From assembly GCF_000220395.1 (NCBI RefSeq), contig NW_004086979.1, positions 1-48,556 on the forward strand: a stretch of 48,556 bases of DNA, given 5' to 3'. The stretch comes from Ichthyophthirius multifiliis. Its lineage: Eukaryota; Ciliophora; Oligohymenophorea; Hymenostomatida. A program made the translations under genes and the position numbers. Below the pieces are notes generated by a model that was not told the origin of the DNA, did no database searches, and saw only the letters and a list, made by a program, of their open reading frames with translations. Below are positions 47,868 to 48,556 of this stretch, piece by piece. The number at the start of each line of letters is the position of its first letter. The stretch's first letter is position 1.

Positions 47868-48556
47868 AATAAATTAATATTATTTTAAAAATATATTTAT
47901 ATAATAAATATTTTCCTCTAAATAAAAAATAAATAAAAAGAAGAATATATTAAATAATTAATAATGAAAAAACTAATAAATAAATAATTATAATATAATT
48001 AAAATTAAAATTATAAAATCAAAATTTAAAAGATATTAATAAAAAATTTTATAATATAAAATAAAGTTTATACTAATATAAAATATAAATTGATATAAAA
48101 AATATATATTAAAAAAATATTTATATATATATATATATATATATATAAATATAAATATAAATATAAATATAAATATAAAAATATTTTTACAAGCATTATA
48201 CAAGCACTAATTTTTTTAATATTAATCTTTTTACTAATTAATTTATAATAGAAAATAATAATGATATAAATAATTAATATATATATTTATATAAAAATAT
48301 TTATATTAAATTATAAAAAAAATATTTATTAATTTTTGTCGTTTTTTTTATCAAATGCTTTTCTAATATATATAATCAATTTTCAATTTATTTTAATAAT
48401 TCTATGTTAAGGATATATTTTATAGATAACTTCTTTATTTTTAATTTTTAGCATTATATAATATAATTTATATATATTTATTTAAAATCAAATGTTTAAT
48501 ACTATTTTTAGTATTTTGATGAATATTTATATTAATTATAATTTTTATAAAAATTT
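47868..48556. other. Terminal spacer with simple repeats
   Basis: A/T-only sequence to the window end. It holds a (TA)n tract (48122-48147) followed directly by a tandem ATAAAT-type hexamer array to about 48179. No gene seen. Confidence 0.65.
48122..48179. repeat. (TA)n plus tandem TATAAA hexamers
   Basis: About 13 TA units run into five or six copies of a TATAAA-type hexamer. Confidence 0.85.

Overview
The window looks like macronuclear DNA of an oligohymenophorean ciliate with extreme A+T content (by eye about 85-90%). Every recognisable gene reads through TAA and TAG as glutamine and ends at TGA. Introns are short (mostly 41-100 nt, a few of 19-34 nt), GT...AG and very A+T-rich. Ichthyophthirius multifiliis is the best-fitting type of organism, but this is an inference from composition, code and intron size, not a species identification. 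Under the standard code almost nothing real is visible, so all genes below were read by hand with the ciliate code.

Layout: a 673-residue orphan with a faint cullin-like stretch (888-2909); an EF-hand protein (4809-5583); PP4 regulatory subunit 3 (6865-9840); a FAIM-like/clathrin-box protein (10153-11804); SEC13 (12469-13935); a 72-residue acidic-tailed protein (14045-14413); beta-catenin-like 1 (14723-16548); an unknown minus-strand protein (16807-17301); a C2-like/coiled-coil protein (17688-19241); PEX11 (19476-20339); a YIPF5/Yip1 protein (20920-22131); minus-strand SEM1/DSS1 (22655-23018); a RING/TRAF-type zinc-finger protein (24095-25153); an LRRC45-like protein (26064-28082); a minus-strand MGCC-anchored CRAL-TRIO protein (28300-29618); a large minus-strand coiled-coil/acetyltransferase-like protein (29964-33472); a NEK kinase (34332-37575); an LRR protein with an unnamed C-terminal domain (37873-39773); an ankyrin-AGC kinase fusion (40498-43845); a minus-strand CCCH zinc-finger protein in a T-rich 3-kb block (about 45211-47018); and a small minus-strand mitochondrial-type membrane protein (47469-47867).

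The genes are independent eukaryotic transcription units on both strands with A+T-only spacers. No operon, defence island or biosynthetic cluster is evident. Themes are housekeeping (proteasome, COPII/nuclear pore, splicing, peroxisome, Golgi), signalling kinases and likely centrosomal/ciliary parts. Eight genes were checked exon by exon and keep frame (PP4R3, SEC13, the 72-residue protein, CTNNBL1, PEX11, YIPF5, SEM1, LRRC45). Five others are interrupted by what looks like a single-base slip at an A or T homopolymer, which points to sequencing error rather than gene death. I found no tRNA, rRNA, CRISPR array, transposon or virus-like element. I see no clear new multi-gene system; the most novel items are domain architectures in single genes.
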